From Leptospira interrogans (GTDB lineage Bacteria; Spirochaetota; Leptospiria; Leptospirales; Leptospiraceae), in the NCBI RefSeq assembly GCF_900156205.1, contig NZ_FTNA01000004.1, positions 225,906 through 276,244 on the forward strand: 50,339 bases of DNA. The letters are read 5' to 3'. Positions 1-10,461 of the stretch are shown one piece after another; the stretch's first letter is position 1, and every line of letters starts with the position of its first letter. Under the pieces are notes generated by a model. The model worked only from the letters and a program-made list of their open reading frames with translations, ran no database searches and was not told the origin of the DNA. A program made the position numbers and the translations under genes.

Positions 1-88
1 TACTATTAAATTCTGAAATTGTGTGGGAACTATTACAAAATCCGAATTTTACCAAATTGTTTTCTAAAGGAAAACGATAACGGTCTCC

Positions 89-1693
89 TTAGAAAGCGTG
101 ACTAAAATTGACAAAGAGTTGTTTATCTTCTCTAGAAACTGCATAGTCCATCATGATGATCGTCGCTTGATTCCAAGCAATTCTAAGACCTAAACCCTGA
201 GAATATTTATAATCAGTTAAACCCGCCTTGTGTTCATCGTTCCAAACCCTGCCAAAATCCCAGAAAGGAACTAAGTTTAACGCGAAGTATTCTCCCCCAA
301 CTGAAAATGACCAAAATTTCCAACGAAGTTCCAACGTACCAAAACCCATCGCACGTCCCACAAATCGATCCTGTTTATAACCCCTAAGCGTCCTAAGTCC
401 ACCCAAACCGGAGACAGTGTTTTCCGTACCCCAAAGATTTCTATATTCAAAAAATGGAACATTCCCATCCGAAATCCCAAAACCGAATCTGGAAGCCAAA
501 ACCAATTTTTCAAACGTCTTCGGAAACGGACTATAAAAGAACTTTGCGTGTCCAAAATACTTCTGAAAATCAAAATCGGAAGCAATCGTTTTAGAGGCCT
601 TCTCATAAGTGCCTTCCAAAAAAACACCGGAGTTTGGATCTGGTTCAAAATCTCTCGTATCATACACAAGACCAATCTTAGCAGTATTTACAAATCCTCC
701 GTGATAGCCTAAAATTTTTCCGGCTTCCGCGTCTTCGGTAAGTTTGGTTTTAGCGTTTGGAACCTGCCCCGAATTACTCAAAGGAGTTCCTTCAAAAATT
801 GGATCCACCGACTTTACAAATTTTCCGTCGTTCACATGTACAATGTTATTCGAAAGTCTAAAACCAGCCACGAGCCTTACAGTTCCGTGAAAAAAAGATC
901 GCTCTGTACTGAAATTCAACTGAGGAGTTTGAATCGTATAACGGTTGTACATACGATCTGTTACATTAAACCCAGGGCCAGAAGAAACTCCTGAATAAAG
1001 CCTACCTCCAAGTTCAATCGGATCTCCGGAACCTCCCGGTCTTTGATATTGAAACGTAGATTCCTGTAAACCGTACTGCCCATTCGTAACCTGTGGCGCG
1101 CCTGGCTGATTTCGTTCGTGATACGTTAAAGGTTTTAACGTGGATTCTCCTACACCGAAGTACAAAGTAGTAGGAGTAATCGTAAGTAAAGCATCCGCGC
1201 GAAGCCTCCACTGCGTATTTGCTACATAGGGCATGTCCAAACTGAGTTGGTGGTATTGAGCATTTTTTGTCGTATTAAAATATTGTGCAAAAAAACGAAG
1301 TCTATACGGAGTATATTCAAAAAACGGATCACTTTTTTTTCCATTGTTATAGCCATAAACTCTGACCCCATATCCAATTCCTTCATTTGGATCGGAATTA
1401 ATCAAAGGAAGTCCCGTAGGATACCAACCTTCTTTTTTATTATCCAGATCTTTTTTACACATCTGTTTGACCCGATCGATCGAAAACGGAAGATCCTTTC
1501 TTGCTTCTGGTTTGTCACAACCAGTAAAATTTTCTTGGGCAGAAATTTTTAAAGAAGAAATAAAAATACATCCAGGAATTACAAAAATTGTAAAAAAGGA
1601 TTTGTAGAAATTTTTTAAATTCCACTTTCTAATTTTGCAAAAAATAGGAATGGAAGATCTTTGCAGTTTCAAAATCTGGTTATCGTTTTTCAT
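89..1693 (-). CDS. Omp85/D15-family outer-membrane barrel without POTRA (paralog A)
   Basis: A 534-residue predicted outer-membrane protein. An N-terminal hydrophobic stretch (residues ~28-50, ending near SLKISAQ) looks like a signal peptide. The barrel-like region starts by about residue 90, so there is no room for POTRA domains. Two hallmarks of the D15/Omp85 barrel are visible: [13 protein letters not shown] at ~345 and the loop-6 motif [10 protein letters not shown] at ~435. The chain ends in aromatic Phe (FVNFSHAF), as outer-membrane barrels do. It is clearly paralogous to the proteins at 2916-4454 and 8132-9583. Family members insert or translocate proteins or lipids, but POTRA-less members have no settled function, so the substrate is unknown. 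No good ribosome binding site precedes the chosen ATG, so the start is uncertain. Confidence 0.85.
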   Translation of the reverse strand: MKNDNQILKLQRSSIPIFCKIRKWNLKNFYKSFFTIFVIPGCIFISSLKISAQENFTGCDKPEARKDLPFSIDRVKQMCKKDLDNKKEGWYPTGLPLINSDPNEGIGYGVRVYGYNNGKKSDPFFEYTPYRLRFFAQYFNTTKNAQYHQLSLDMPYVANTQWRLRADALLTITPTTLYFGVGESTLKPLTYHERNQPGAPQVTNGQYGLQESTFQYQRPGGSGDPIELGGRLYSGVSSGPGFNVTDRMYNRYTIQTPQLNFSTERSFFHGTVRLVAGFRLSNNIVHVNDGKFVKSVDPIFEGTPLSNSGQVPNAKTKLTEDAEAGKILGYHGGFVNTAKIGLVYDTRDFEPDPNSGVFLEGTYEKASKTIASDFDFQKYFGHAKFFYSPFPKTFEKLVLASRFGFGISDGNVPFFEYRNLWGTENTVSGLGGLRTLRGYKQDRFVGRAMGFGTLELRWKFWSFSVGGEYFALNLVPFWDFGRVWNDEHKAGLTDYKYSQGLGLRIAWNQATIIMMDYAVSREDKQLFVNFSHAF

Positions 1694-2224
1694 CTATTTA
1701 GAACCAAAAATTTACAATTATTTACCAAAATCAATATACGTTAAAAAAATAGAATATACTATTTTAGGTATATTCTAAAAAATCAATCTAATAATCTTTT
1801 CATTTACGGTAAAACATTTAAAAGTTTCCTAAATTCTAAAGTCGCCTTTTAAAATTTTCTCATAACCAGAGTAATGTGATAAATTCCTCTAAAATAGATC
1901 TAAATTTTTCTAAAATCCTATTTTAGAAAGTTAAAAGCCGTTATACGAAACGCATTTCCTAAAACAAGTGAAAAGGATTTACTTCTACAAACAAAAACCA
2001 ACTAAAAGTATGATCTCCTCGCCGTAAATATAACGAAATACGGCGAGTTTTCCCCAACTTAACTTTTTGTCCAATTTTAGATTCTTGAAAGATTTTTCTA
2101 AAGTGAACGTAGTAGTTTTCACACAAACATTCGCATAATTTTTTTATCAATCAAAGAGGTTTGGATGAAACATACTCCTATTTCTATTTAGATAAATCCA
2201 TAAAATTTTTTGATTCTCCAATGA
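1694..2224. other. Gap without a gene, with one strong hairpin
   Basis: AT-rich intergenic sequence between paralog A and the DUF1566 lipoprotein gene. A 63-codon minus-strand ORF inside (1959-2150) has no recognisable family and no ribosome binding site, and I treat it as chance. The only structure I see is the hairpin listed at 2018-2051. Confidence 0.6.
2018..2051 (+). terminator. Nine-bp perfect hairpin followed by T-run (orphan terminator-like)
   Basis: CTCGCCGTA (2018-2026) pairs perfectly with TACGGCGAG (2039-2047) across a 12-nt loop, followed by TTTT on the plus strand. This is intrinsic-terminator geometry, but no plus-strand gene lies upstream, so it could end a short untranslated transcript or simply be a protein-binding palindrome. 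Confidence 0.35.
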
Positions 2225-2908
2225 TTAGGGAAGACTTCTAACACATCGGACAAAGTTTCGATTTGTTTTTGCAAAAGCCATTTCTTCCCCAAAATGAGAA
2301 GCTTCAAAACTAATTGTATGAGCCGTATCTACAGTTCCTTCCTTTGTCCAAGAAGTCCAGTAATGGTCTTCTACAGTGTTCGGAAATTTTAAAATAAAAG
2401 AATTCAAACTTCCGGAAGCGGTCAAAGCCTTTAACTCTGGTAAGGTGGGAAGTCTCCAATCAGAATGTCCTGCAGTACGATCCTGAGAACAAGTATCGTA
2501 AGCCTCGCTTGTTCCGGAAAATCCGGGAGTTTGTCCTACTAAAACCTGCGGGATAGAAATGGTATTACAGTCGTTTAGATTGAGAGAGCAATATTGAAAA
2601 AGAGAGGCTCCGTATCTTCCTATGATTGTAGAAGCATCGTTAATCCCTTCACAATCATATTGGCCGTTTTGTCCTACCCTAAGAGCCTGCCCCTGTGTGC
2701 AAATTTTCCACATCAACCTACTCGTTGTATCGGTAATCGTTCCGGAAGTAGTATCAACCGAATAAGGGTTAAAAAATAACATACCTGCAAGTAATACTTT
2801 CTCGTCCTCATTAATAAAACCTAAAGTAGTATCGTCCGGTTTCTCCTCGCAATTTACAAAAAAAGAAAATAAGATATAGAATATTAGAATATACTGATAT
2901 TTTTTCAT
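2225..2908 (-). CDS. DUF1566-domain lipoprotein
   Basis: A 227-residue protein. Residues 1-20 form a lipoprotein signal peptide ending in a plausible spirochaetal lipobox (FFVNC, acylated Cys20). The C-terminal half carries the DUF1566 pattern: TSRLMWKIC near residue 62, [13 protein letters not shown] near 150, and a closing YWTSWT...FVRCVRSLP segment. Several Cys residues could pair after export. The gene starts 7 nt after the stop of the Omp85 paralog B gene, with an AGGG ribosome site inside that gene's last codons, so the two are almost certainly cotranscribed. DUF1566 has no assigned biochemical role. Linkage suggests a surface or periplasmic partner of the barrel. Confidence 0.8.
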   Translation of the reverse strand: MKKYQYILIFYILFSFFVNCEEKPDDTTLGFINEDEKVLLAGMLFFNPYSVDTTSGTITDTTSRLMWKICTQGQALRVGQNGQYDCEGINDASTIIGRYGASLFQYCSLNLNDCNTISIPQVLVGQTPGFSGTSEAYDTCSQDRTAGHSDWRLPTLPELKALTASGSLNSFILKFPNTVEDHYWTSWTKEGTVDTAHTISFEASHFGEEMAFAKTNRNFVRCVRSLP

Positions 2909-2915
2909 GATTCCC

Positions 2916-4454
2916 TCAGAAAATGTGATTAAAGTTCATAAATACTTGTTTGTCTTCCTTGGAAACCGCGTAGTCCAACATCAAAATTGTACTCTGATTC
3001 CAGGCGATTCTAAATCCTAAACCTCGGGAATATTTATAATCCTTAAGCCCCACGTTATGTTCGTCGTCCCAAACTCTACCGAAATCCATAAAAGGCACCA
3101 AGTTCAGAGCAAAATGTTGTCCGGCTATATTAAAATCGAAAAACTTCCAACGAAGTTCTATATTTCCCCATCCCATTGCTTTACCAGCAAATCGATCTTG
3201 TTTATAACCTCTCAGAGTTCTTAATCCTCCGAGACCAGTAATTCCACCTTCTGTAGACCATAAATTTCTATATTCGAAAAAAGGTGCGTCCCCTTCGGTC
3301 AAACCAAACGCCCCTCTACCTGCAATGACTAGTTTATCAAATACCTTCGGAAACGGGCTGTAGAATAATTTGACCTGAGTAAAATATTTGGAATACTGAA
3401 AATCAGATCCAAAAGCTTTGGCGACTTTTTCATAAGTCGCTTCCACAAACATTCCTCGGTTGGGATCTGGCTCCAAGTCCCGAGTATCTAAGACCAATCC
3501 AAATCGAACCGACTTCACATTACCGCCATTAGCCCCTATGATTTTTCCAGCTTCTGCATCTTCGGTTACTTTTGTTTTTCCGTTAGGAGTTATACCAGAA
3601 TTACTAAAAGGCGTTCCTTCTGTCAAAGGATCCGTACTTTTTACAAATTGACCGTCAAAGATTTTGATTATATTCTGAGAAACTCGGATTCCAGCGACCG
3701 CCCTAACTAATCCCCCGAAAAAGATATGCTCTCCACTGAGATTAGCTTGTGGGGAACGAATGTCATAGCGGTTATACATTCGATCCGTTACCCGAAACGC
3801 GTCATTATTTGGAAAACCAGAGTAATTGGTTCCTTGAAAATCGACTGGATCCCCTGGACCTCCAGGTCTTGTAAAATAAATATTCTTTTCTCTTTCGTGG
3901 TAAGTCGCGTTTCTTACGACTTCGCCTCCCGATTGATTGCGTTCTTGGTAGGAAAGAGTCTCTAAGGATCTCTCTCCTATTCCATAGTATAAAGTATTTG
4001 GATTCGTATCATAGATTAAATCTCCTCTTAGTCTCCATTTGGTATCAAAGATATAAGGAGCGTCAAAACTGATGTCTTGATACTGTCTATTTTTAGTCGT
4101 ATTAAAATACTGAGCGAACATTCTAAATCGATACGGAGCATATTCAAAAAACGGATCGGACTTTTTACCGTTGTTGATCAAAAATACCCGGACCCCATAT
4201 CCAACACCTACGTTCGGATCAGAATTCAAAAGTGGAAGACCGGTGGGAAACCAACCTTCTTTCTTTTTACAAATATCTTCTGGCCTCAGACGTCTCATTT
4301 CAGAGATGGGAAAGGGTAAATCCGTTCTTGGTTTCCGTTGGACATCGTCCATAAATGCCAACTTAGAACAATCTTCTTGTTGTCCATAGACGGCTCCGGT
4401 TGTTACAAAAAACAGACTGATTACAAAACTTACGAATATCAGAAATTTCTTCAT
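2916..4454 (-). CDS. Omp85/D15-family outer-membrane barrel without POTRA (paralog B)
   Basis: The reading frame is open back to 4526, but I choose the ATG at 4454: it is preceded by AGGAAATCC and begins a classical signal peptide ([10 protein letters not shown]..., cleavage near AVYG/QQ). That gives 512 residues. As in paralog A, the barrel starts soon after the signal with no POTRA region. The shared segments are [31 protein letters not shown] and the loop-6 motif [10 protein letters not shown], and the last residue is Phe (NFNHIF). It is the first gene of a two-gene operon with the DUF1566 lipoprotein. It is very similar to paralog A along its whole length, pointing to a local duplication. 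Substrate unknown. Confidence 0.87.
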   Translation of the reverse strand: MKKFLIFVSFVISLFFVTTGAVYGQQEDCSKLAFMDDVQRKPRTDLPFPISEMRRLRPEDICKKKEGWFPTGLPLLNSDPNVGVGYGVRVFLINNGKKSDPFFEYAPYRFRMFAQYFNTTKNRQYQDISFDAPYIFDTKWRLRGDLIYDTNPNTLYYGIGERSLETLSYQERNQSGGEVVRNATYHEREKNIYFTRPGGPGDPVDFQGTNYSGFPNNDAFRVTDRMYNRYDIRSPQANLSGEHIFFGGLVRAVAGIRVSQNIIKIFDGQFVKSTDPLTEGTPFSNSGITPNGKTKVTEDAEAGKIIGANGGNVKSVRFGLVLDTRDLEPDPNRGMFVEATYEKVAKAFGSDFQYSKYFTQVKLFYSPFPKVFDKLVIAGRGAFGLTEGDAPFFEYRNLWSTEGGITGLGGLRTLRGYKQDRFAGKAMGWGNIELRWKFFDFNIAGQHFALNLVPFMDFGRVWDDEHNVGLKDYKYSRGLGFRIAWNQSTILMLDYAVSKEDKQVFMNFNHIF

Positions 4455-4740
4455 GGATTTCCTGTTTCTATATTTCAGAACCAAACGGAAAAGGTTCAAG
4501 CATATACTGTCAATTTGATTTTTCAAAGAATCTCAGAAATAGATTCGATCGAAATCCTTTTATTTATAACACTTGGTATGATATTTATCACAAGAATCAA
4601 AATCCAAAGGAAAGCGATTTTTATCACAAACCTGGGAGCGAGAACATTGAGTTTAAATTCTTATTTTAATGTGAGTTCGATCATGATCCATTCCTCTGAA
4701 GAAAGTTGGGACCCGAATTTTATAGATCGATTCCTAAAAT

Positions 4741-4991
4741 GTGGGAACTACCACAAACTACGATTTTACAAACTAATTCTAAAATTGTAGGAACTCATAC
4801 TTTTAGAAAATTCTTTCTCAATCGAACTCGGTTTCTTTTTAGAACTTGTCCCAAAATCGTCCAATGTGGGAACTACCACAAACCACGATTTTACGAACTA
4901 ATTCTAAAATTGTAGGGACTTCATACTTTTAGAAAATTCTTTCTCAATCGAACTCGGTTTCTTTTTAGAGCTGGTCCCAAAATCGTCCAAT
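4741..4991. repeat. Two tandem ~125-bp units of the GTGGGAACT family
   Basis: The unit beginning GTGGGAACTACCACAAAC at 4741 recurs at 4866 with few changes, and a third start appears at 4992 before diverging. Each unit carries the GTGGGAACT...CCAC half-palindrome, an ACGATTTTAC block, TAGAAAATTCTTTC and GTCCCAAAATCG. The same blocks recur singly elsewhere in the window. Confidence 0.85.
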
Positions 4992-5142
4992 GTGGGAACT
5001 ATTACGCAAATTTAACGACATTAGAACTACTTGAAAGTTCGTAAACTGTCAAATGCGACCTAATTTGTAGGAACTACTGCATTTTATTAAAAATGTTTAA
5101 AGAATTATCTCGTAAAATTCTTTGAGGTCTTAGGACAACAAG
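4974..5142. repeat. Arm 1 of a ~165-bp dispersed inverted repeat
   Basis: Starting at GTCCCAAAATCGTCCAATG, this segment matches the reverse complement of 35775-35941 nearly base for base through TAGGAACTACTGCATTTTA and, more weakly, on to a TTTGAGG...GGACAA block. It is non-coding in both places. Confidence 0.8.
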
Positions 5143-5331
5143 TTCTTAATTTAAAAATGTAGGAACTATTACAAATCACGATTTTACAGTAAAACTATTT
5201 TAGGAGTTCCCACATTTCTAAAGTTTTATGAAAACACTGGAAAAAATGTAAGGCACTTTGAAACCGTTTCTGGCTTTGTGAAAAACATTTCACAAAAAGC
5301 TCTTTGATACAGAAAAAGAAATGTTTATCGA

Positions 5332-5991
<660 letters not shown>

Positions 5992-6634
5992 TCAATTGGA
6001 AACATCTTTAAAAAAGAGTTAAAAATACAACCTAAAAAATAAAGATTTCTTTTATTCAGAACTATATCGTTAAGTGCACAAGCATCTTATGCCGACTCAC
6101 TTTAAAGTAGAGTTTTTGCATAAAAATTTACGATACTCCACTTTGTAAGAATCAATAGAGATCAACGTATCATAAATTTTACAGACAAGCCCAGTTTAGA
6201 AGCGGACTTTTTGGGTATTTTATTTTAACGTGAATCGACATAAAGAACCATAATTCTGAAAAAAGTTAGAATCTGGACTTTAAAGATCGATTCTTTACTA
6301 CTCGGACACATGAATAAAATACTTGGGTTAGATTGTTTCAAAAATTTGAATGTTTGGGTTCTGCTCTAAAATGTCGTAAATCCCGAATTTGCATCATGTT
6401 TAAGTATCGCTATTTTTTTCGCAAATTCGGCTGTTAATAACTTGGTACTATTTTCATACGTCCGAGTAGTAAGAAAATTTTTTCTTACACGAACTCACTC
6501 TATTTGACAGTTCTAAATAGAATTCACAGAAAGATTCTTGATACTGTCCAAGTTGAATTTATAAAATAGGAGATGCAAATCTATGGACAAATTGAATCTT
6601 TAGAAAAACCATTCTTGTTAAACTCGAAATCCAA
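5992..6634. other. Gap with repeat fragments, no gene
   Basis: Contains a module (about 6230-6300) with GTGAATCGACATAA then TCTGAAAAAAGTTAGAATC and AGATCGATTC. The same module order recurs near 4670-4740, 15545-15625 and 30553-30625, and inverted near 36440-36490. A second fragment (TTTTCATACGTCCGAGTAGTAA, about 6450) reappears inverted near 7900. No coding sequence was recognised. Confidence 0.6.
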
Positions 6635-7147
6635 ATGCCTAAGTCTAAAACGAATTCAAAGAAATTTCAAATCGCTAATTTACTTCCAGAACATAGAGAG
6701 GCCTCAATCGAACTTGTAAATCAATTCTTTCGCCTAATCAACTCTTTACAGTTAGATGGGATATTTAAAATTCGCCCCCGTGCAGGCACAAAGATGATAG
6801 ACGTTTATCTAAAATTAAAAGGCACTGGAAAAGTATTACTTTTAGGGGGTTTTTTAGGAGATGAACTTGTTTCTCTTTTAATCGCCAGGACGGAAGATAA
6901 ACCTTATTTAGAAGAACAGAAAACTCTATTCATCGATCTGGCCGTAACCAAACGAGGAAAACAAAAATCAGGTTATATGAAACCATTGGTTCTAGCGTGC
7001 GAATCTTGGGCAAAAGACCAAGAGTTCAAAAGTATAGAACTTAGAGCCATAGTAGAAAACGAAAATGCGGTTTCATTTTGGAAAGCAATGGGTTACGATC
7101 CTTTTTATATTCGATTTAGAAAATCGTTCAAAATGGATTCTATCTAA
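6635..7147 (+). CDS. GNAT-family N-acetyltransferase
   Basis: A 170-residue cytoplasmic protein with the GNAT layout. A central strand (LFIDLAVTKRGKQKSGY, ~110-125) leads into the acetyl-CoA-binding turn and helix, and the C-terminal IVENENAVSFWKAMGY (~145-162) is the typical NxxAxxFYxxxGF segment. The pyrophosphate-binding RxxGxG/A loop is degenerate (KRGKQKSGY), so activity is likely but not certain. The substrate cannot be read from the sequence. An in-frame TGA lies upstream of the ATG and no other ATG is available. There is no clear ribosome site. It is a single gene with no operon partner. Confidence 0.8.
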   Translation: MPKSKTNSKKFQIANLLPEHREASIELVNQFFRLINSLQLDGIFKIRPRAGTKMIDVYLKLKGTGKVLLLGGFLGDELVSLLIARTEDKPYLEEQKTLFIDLAVTKRGKQKSGYMKPLVLACESWAKDQEFKSIELRAIVENENAVSFWKAMGYDPFYIRFRKSFKMDSI

Positions 7148-8131
7148 AAAACAATTCACTTTTTTCAAAGATTCAAAAAGGTTTCATTTCAAAACATCTA
7201 AATAACGCAATGTGAATTCGACGTAAAAAAAATCTGGGCGAACCGGCTTACCTACTCTGGTAAATCAATTGCATTCAGGAAATATTATATAATAATCGTC
7301 TTTAGTTTCAATATAGAACGCGATCCCGTAGATGAATCTAAAATCGGCCACCGCAAACCAATGTGTGGTAACTTAACAAAGTCGACCGAGTATAGAAGTG
7401 CTGGTGCTATTACCCGACTTTGTTAAGCCCTTCTGCTTCTGTCATTTTAGGAGAAAAGAAATGGAAAGTCAAGAAGTCAAGTTATAGGAGTCGATTTCGG
7501 AAAGAAAAGTATAGAGGTTGTTCGAATCAATTCGGAAAACTCACTCGAACGTAGACAATTTAGCACAACGAAAAATGGCATTAACAATTTATTATGCGAC
7601 TTAATCTGTGGGAACTCCACTGTTTTTAGTCTTTAAAAATTAAGATCAATCATTTCTATAAATGAATGTAGGAACTATTACTTTTAGAAAATTCTTCTTA
7701 GTTTTTCTTACACCGAACTCACGTTATTTTAACTTGGTTTTGTGTAACCAATGAGAAATTAATTTATGTTGCAAACATGAAAGCAATATTAAGTTTTTTG
7801 TTCGCCAAGATTTTTTTACGACTAACTCATGTTAAAACACTTGTTTTCAGAAGAACAATCGCTAATTGATTTAGAGCTTGTAAAGTTGAAAAACGCATTT
7901 TACTATTCGCACGTATGAAAATGGTATCAAAAATTAACGGGAATTTTTTTAAAGAGATAGAAAACAAAACCTTCGCAAAATTACGCTAAACCTAGAATTG
8001 TTGTTTTTTTGGAAAGGATTTCACATTCTAAGTTTTGAAACAAGCACAGCATAGTATTTTTTTAATACATCTGAGTAGTAAAAAAAAATTTACTCAACCA
8101 AACTTCAAGTTCAATAAGATTTTCTTAATTT
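7148..8131. other. Gap with IS remnant and repeats
   Basis: Holds a module at 7209-7287 shared with 50103-50180 (GTGAATTCGACGTAA..., CTCTGGT, AATTGCAT.CAGGAAA), the IS110 transposase fragment at 7461-7606 with its probable 5' flank, then GTGGGAACTCC-family fragments and an inverted partner of the block at 15515-15570 (CTAACTC...AACACTTGTTTT). No intact gene. Confidence 0.6.
7461..7606 (+). pseudogene. IS110-family (IS1533-like) transposase, N-terminal fragment
   Basis: AGGAG at 7449-7453 precedes an ATG at 7461 that opens MESQEVK and then meets a stop. Shifting frame at 7481 gives [20 protein letters not shown], followed by [16 protein letters not shown]. This is the start of an IS110-type DEDD transposase, with the first catalytic Asp in GVDFGKK. 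IS1533 of Leptospira belongs to this family. Coding homology stops where a GTGGGAACTCC repeat begins (~7606), so about 45 codons of a ~350-400-codon gene remain. The 5' flank from ~7300 may be the element's left end. It is inactive. Confidence 0.75.
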
Positions 8132-9583
8132 TCAAAACGCGTGACTAAAATCTACAAACATCTGAGAATCCTCTTTGGATTTAGCAAAATCTATCAAAAT
8201 TACAGTAGCTTGATTCCAGATGATTCTAAATCCACTTCCCCAAGAATGTTTATAACCTTGTAAATTAATTCTTTTTTCAGAATCCCAGACTCTACCTACG
8301 TCAACAAATGGAACTAAACTCAAAGTAAAAAGTTCATCAAAAATTTTGAATGTAGCAAATCTCCAGCGAAACTCCGCACTTCCAAAACCAACCACAGGAG
8401 CGACAAAACGATCTTGGCGATAACCTCTCATCGTTTGAAGACCACCAATTCCAGTCATAGGTCCGTCCAAACTCCACATATATCTTACTTCAGAAAAAGG
8501 AGCACCAGAAGATGTGTAACCTAACGCGACCCTTGTAGCAAACACCAATTCTTCAAAAACATCTGGTAGAATCTTATAAAAATATTTTGTCTGAAAAAAA
8601 ATCTTATTGTAATTAAAATCAGAACCGGTGCGTTTAGAAACGTTTGCTACATTTAATTCTGCTAATATACCTCGATCCGGGTCTGGCTCAAAATCCCGGG
8701 TGTCATAAGCAATACCTGCTCTAAAATAAACTATATCTCCTCCGTTGTATCCTCGGATTTTTCCGGCTCTATAATCTTCGGTCAACTTTGATTCTCCATT
8801 TGGAACCGGTGTTTCCCAGATACTTCCGGCAAAATATGGATCTTTGGAAGGATGCCAAACTCCATCCGAGTGACCAATTATATTTCTGGAAATTTCATTT
8901 GCAACCACCCATTTCCAAGCCTTCCAAAAAGTATAATCGATTCCATTAAAGAAAGTAGTAGAATTGAACAGATACTGGTTATAACCCTGATCACTGACCG
9001 TTGGAGTAATTTCCGAACCAGTACGAGAAGGACGGATGTATGACTGAGAAGTTTCGTAAGCGTCAAAATTTGCATTCCCTACACGACCGATCCCAGATAA
9101 ATTTCTAGGACTATAAGAAAGAGATTGAAGAGAAGATTCTCCAATTCCAAAATACTGAGAATTAGGATTGTAATCCAAGCTAAGACTACTTTTCCATCGA
9201 AACGCAGTATTTAATATATAAGGAGAATCAAACTGTATAAAATGATTTTTAACTCCCTGATTAGTTTGAAACAATTGAAGTGTAAGTTTACTTCGATACG
9301 CTTCATATTCATAATATAAATCTGTTTTTTTTCCGTTAAAAAATAAACTCGCGCGAATACCACCTCCTTGCCCCCTTACAGGATCCGAACTCAATAACGG
9401 AATTGCTGTTACATACCAACCTTCCTTTTTTTCTGCAAGTTCACTAGGTTCTAATTTCTTTCCTTCATCTAAAGGAATTCGAGCCTCGGGTAAATTTCTA
9501 AGTCCTTCTCCAAAAATCGGAAATAAACTCCAGATCAGAATCCATAAACCAATCCAGTTCCAGTTTCTAAAAATCCGATTCAT
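8132..9583 (-). CDS. Omp85/D15-family outer-membrane barrel without POTRA (paralog C)
   Basis: A 483-residue protein with a signal peptide (residues ~1-26, ...LFPIFGEG). It has the same plan as paralogs A and B but is more diverged: KKEGWYVTAIPLLSSDP at ~50, [13 protein letters not shown] at ~295 and the loop-6 motif TMRGYRQDRF at ~385. The usual LRGY becomes MRGY, but the RGY core is kept. It ends in Phe (DFSHAF). There is no POTRA region. It is flanked on both sides by repeat-rich gaps and has no operon partner. The export or assembly substrate is unknown. The ATG has no strong ribosome site but fits the signal peptide well. Confidence 0.85.
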   Translation of the reverse strand: MNRIFRNWNWIGLWILIWSLFPIFGEGLRNLPEARIPLDEGKKLEPSELAEKKEGWYVTAIPLLSSDPVRGQGGGIRASLFFNGKKTDLYYEYEAYRSKLTLQLFQTNQGVKNHFIQFDSPYILNTAFRWKSSLSLDYNPNSQYFGIGESSLQSLSYSPRNLSGIGRVGNANFDAYETSQSYIRPSRTGSEITPTVSDQGYNQYLFNSTTFFNGIDYTFWKAWKWVVANEISRNIIGHSDGVWHPSKDPYFAGSIWETPVPNGESKLTEDYRAGKIRGYNGGDIVYFRAGIAYDTRDFEPDPDRGILAELNVANVSKRTGSDFNYNKIFFQTKYFYKILPDVFEELVFATRVALGYTSSGAPFSEVRYMWSLDGPMTGIGGLQTMRGYRQDRFVAPVVGFGSAEFRWRFATFKIFDELFTLSLVPFVDVGRVWDSEKRINLQGYKHSWGSGFRIIWNQATVILIDFAKSKEDSQMFVDFSHAF

Positions 9584-9714
9584 AATTTAATGTGAGTCTG
9601 ATTTATAAAAATTAGAAAAGCATTTTCTCTTCTGAAAATAGAAGTTCTCTATACCAAAGTTTGATTCTTTTATAAAAAAATAAAATTTATTACTTAATAA
9701 ATAGACTCTACTAT

Positions 9715-9806
9715 TCATAACTATATAATAAAGTACCTAATACTTTGTATGGAACCAGCGTTTTGTGATAAAATTAATGGCACTCAATTTTATAGAGATC
9801 AGTAAT
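9715..9806. repeat. ~92-bp dispersed element, copy 1
   Basis: Starts TCATAACTATATAATA and ends ACTCAATTTTATAGAGATC plus AGTAAT. It aligns over its whole length with 15625-15716 and 36753-36844, and partly with 27881-27950. The internal block GCGTTTTGTGATAA is shared with copy 2. Confidence 0.8.
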
Positions 9807-9832
9807 AGAAATTTCTTCGAGAATATATATAT

Positions 9833-9935
9833 TAGAGTTGTTGAAAAATTCCATAGCGATGGTTAACAAAACTGCTTCAATCGACCATTTCATAAAATAG
9901 AAACAAGATGGAGAATTAATTATTCAACAACTCTA
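9833..9935. mobile_element. MITE-like element, copy 1 (TA-flanked, 13-bp perfect terminal inverted repeats)
   Basis: Begins TAGAGTTGTTGAA and ends TTCAACAACTCTA, a perfect 13-bp inverted pair including the TA at each edge. It is 103 bp long and non-coding. Related copies lie at 18504-18605, 30627-30724 and, reversed and more worn, 44436-44541. A TA at both ends suggests TA target duplication, as for IS630/Tc1 or some IS5-group elements. Confidence 0.7.
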
Positions 9936-10461
9936 CTATTGTAAAATCCAAGATCATACCTTTAGTTCCTTTTTAAATTCGTTCACCTAACAGCCATAAA
10001 ATGATATCCACAACTAACTTAATTGGAATTTAAGAAAAATATTCAAGAATCGTTGTATGAGGGCCTCACTCAAAATCCATTGATTTGACATTAAAAAATA
10101 TGTCAAAAATAGGTTCCCAAAAATGACTCAGACATCTATTTTAAAAATCAATAAGAACCCTACAACCTTTTAGTCTTTCAAGTCTATCAAAATTAGTCAT
10201 AAAGCTTTATACGGAATCACTATAAAGTTGATTTCGAGTTTAAATTTTATATCTGTCTTTATACGATCCCATAAAAATTCGAAACCGACCTAATTAGAAA
10301 GCAGACATCAAGTTATAACATAACCAGTTTTTAGAAAAAAAATATGTCAATATTTTTACATCTTTTAGGCGAAAAAAATTGAATTCTCAACCAAGTGAAA
10401 AATTCTTTTTCTAAAATTAATTTCGAGGCAACTCTTTTTATAGTTGTTGGAGCCTTTTTTA

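Larger units (their letters stand above)
4455..5331. other. Repeat-filled gap
   Basis: No gene seen. The stretch holds a 125-bp direct duplication (4741-4991) and one arm of an inverted long-range repeat (4974-5142), both listed separately. Near 5275-5296 there is also a 9-bp perfect hairpin (TTTGTGAAA/TTTCACAAA) just downstream of the M23 gene. It lacks a T-run on the minus strand, so I do not call it a terminator. Confidence 0.6.
9584..10461. other. Gap with two mobile-looking repeats
   Basis: Contains the ~92-bp element at 9715-9806 and the TA-flanked palindromic element at 9833-9935, listed separately. Beyond ~9940 I see only AT-rich sequence, with a TGAGGGCCTCA palindrome at about 10058. 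This is the upstream region of the large Ig/FG-GAP gene, and no convincing promoter could be chosen. Confidence 0.55.

Noticed and set aside
1959..2150. 63-codon minus-strand gene
   Set aside because: It contains the 9-bp hairpin, has no ribosome site and no family.
5275..5296. Terminator of the M23 gene
   Set aside because: A perfect hairpin is present, but no T-run follows on the minus strand.
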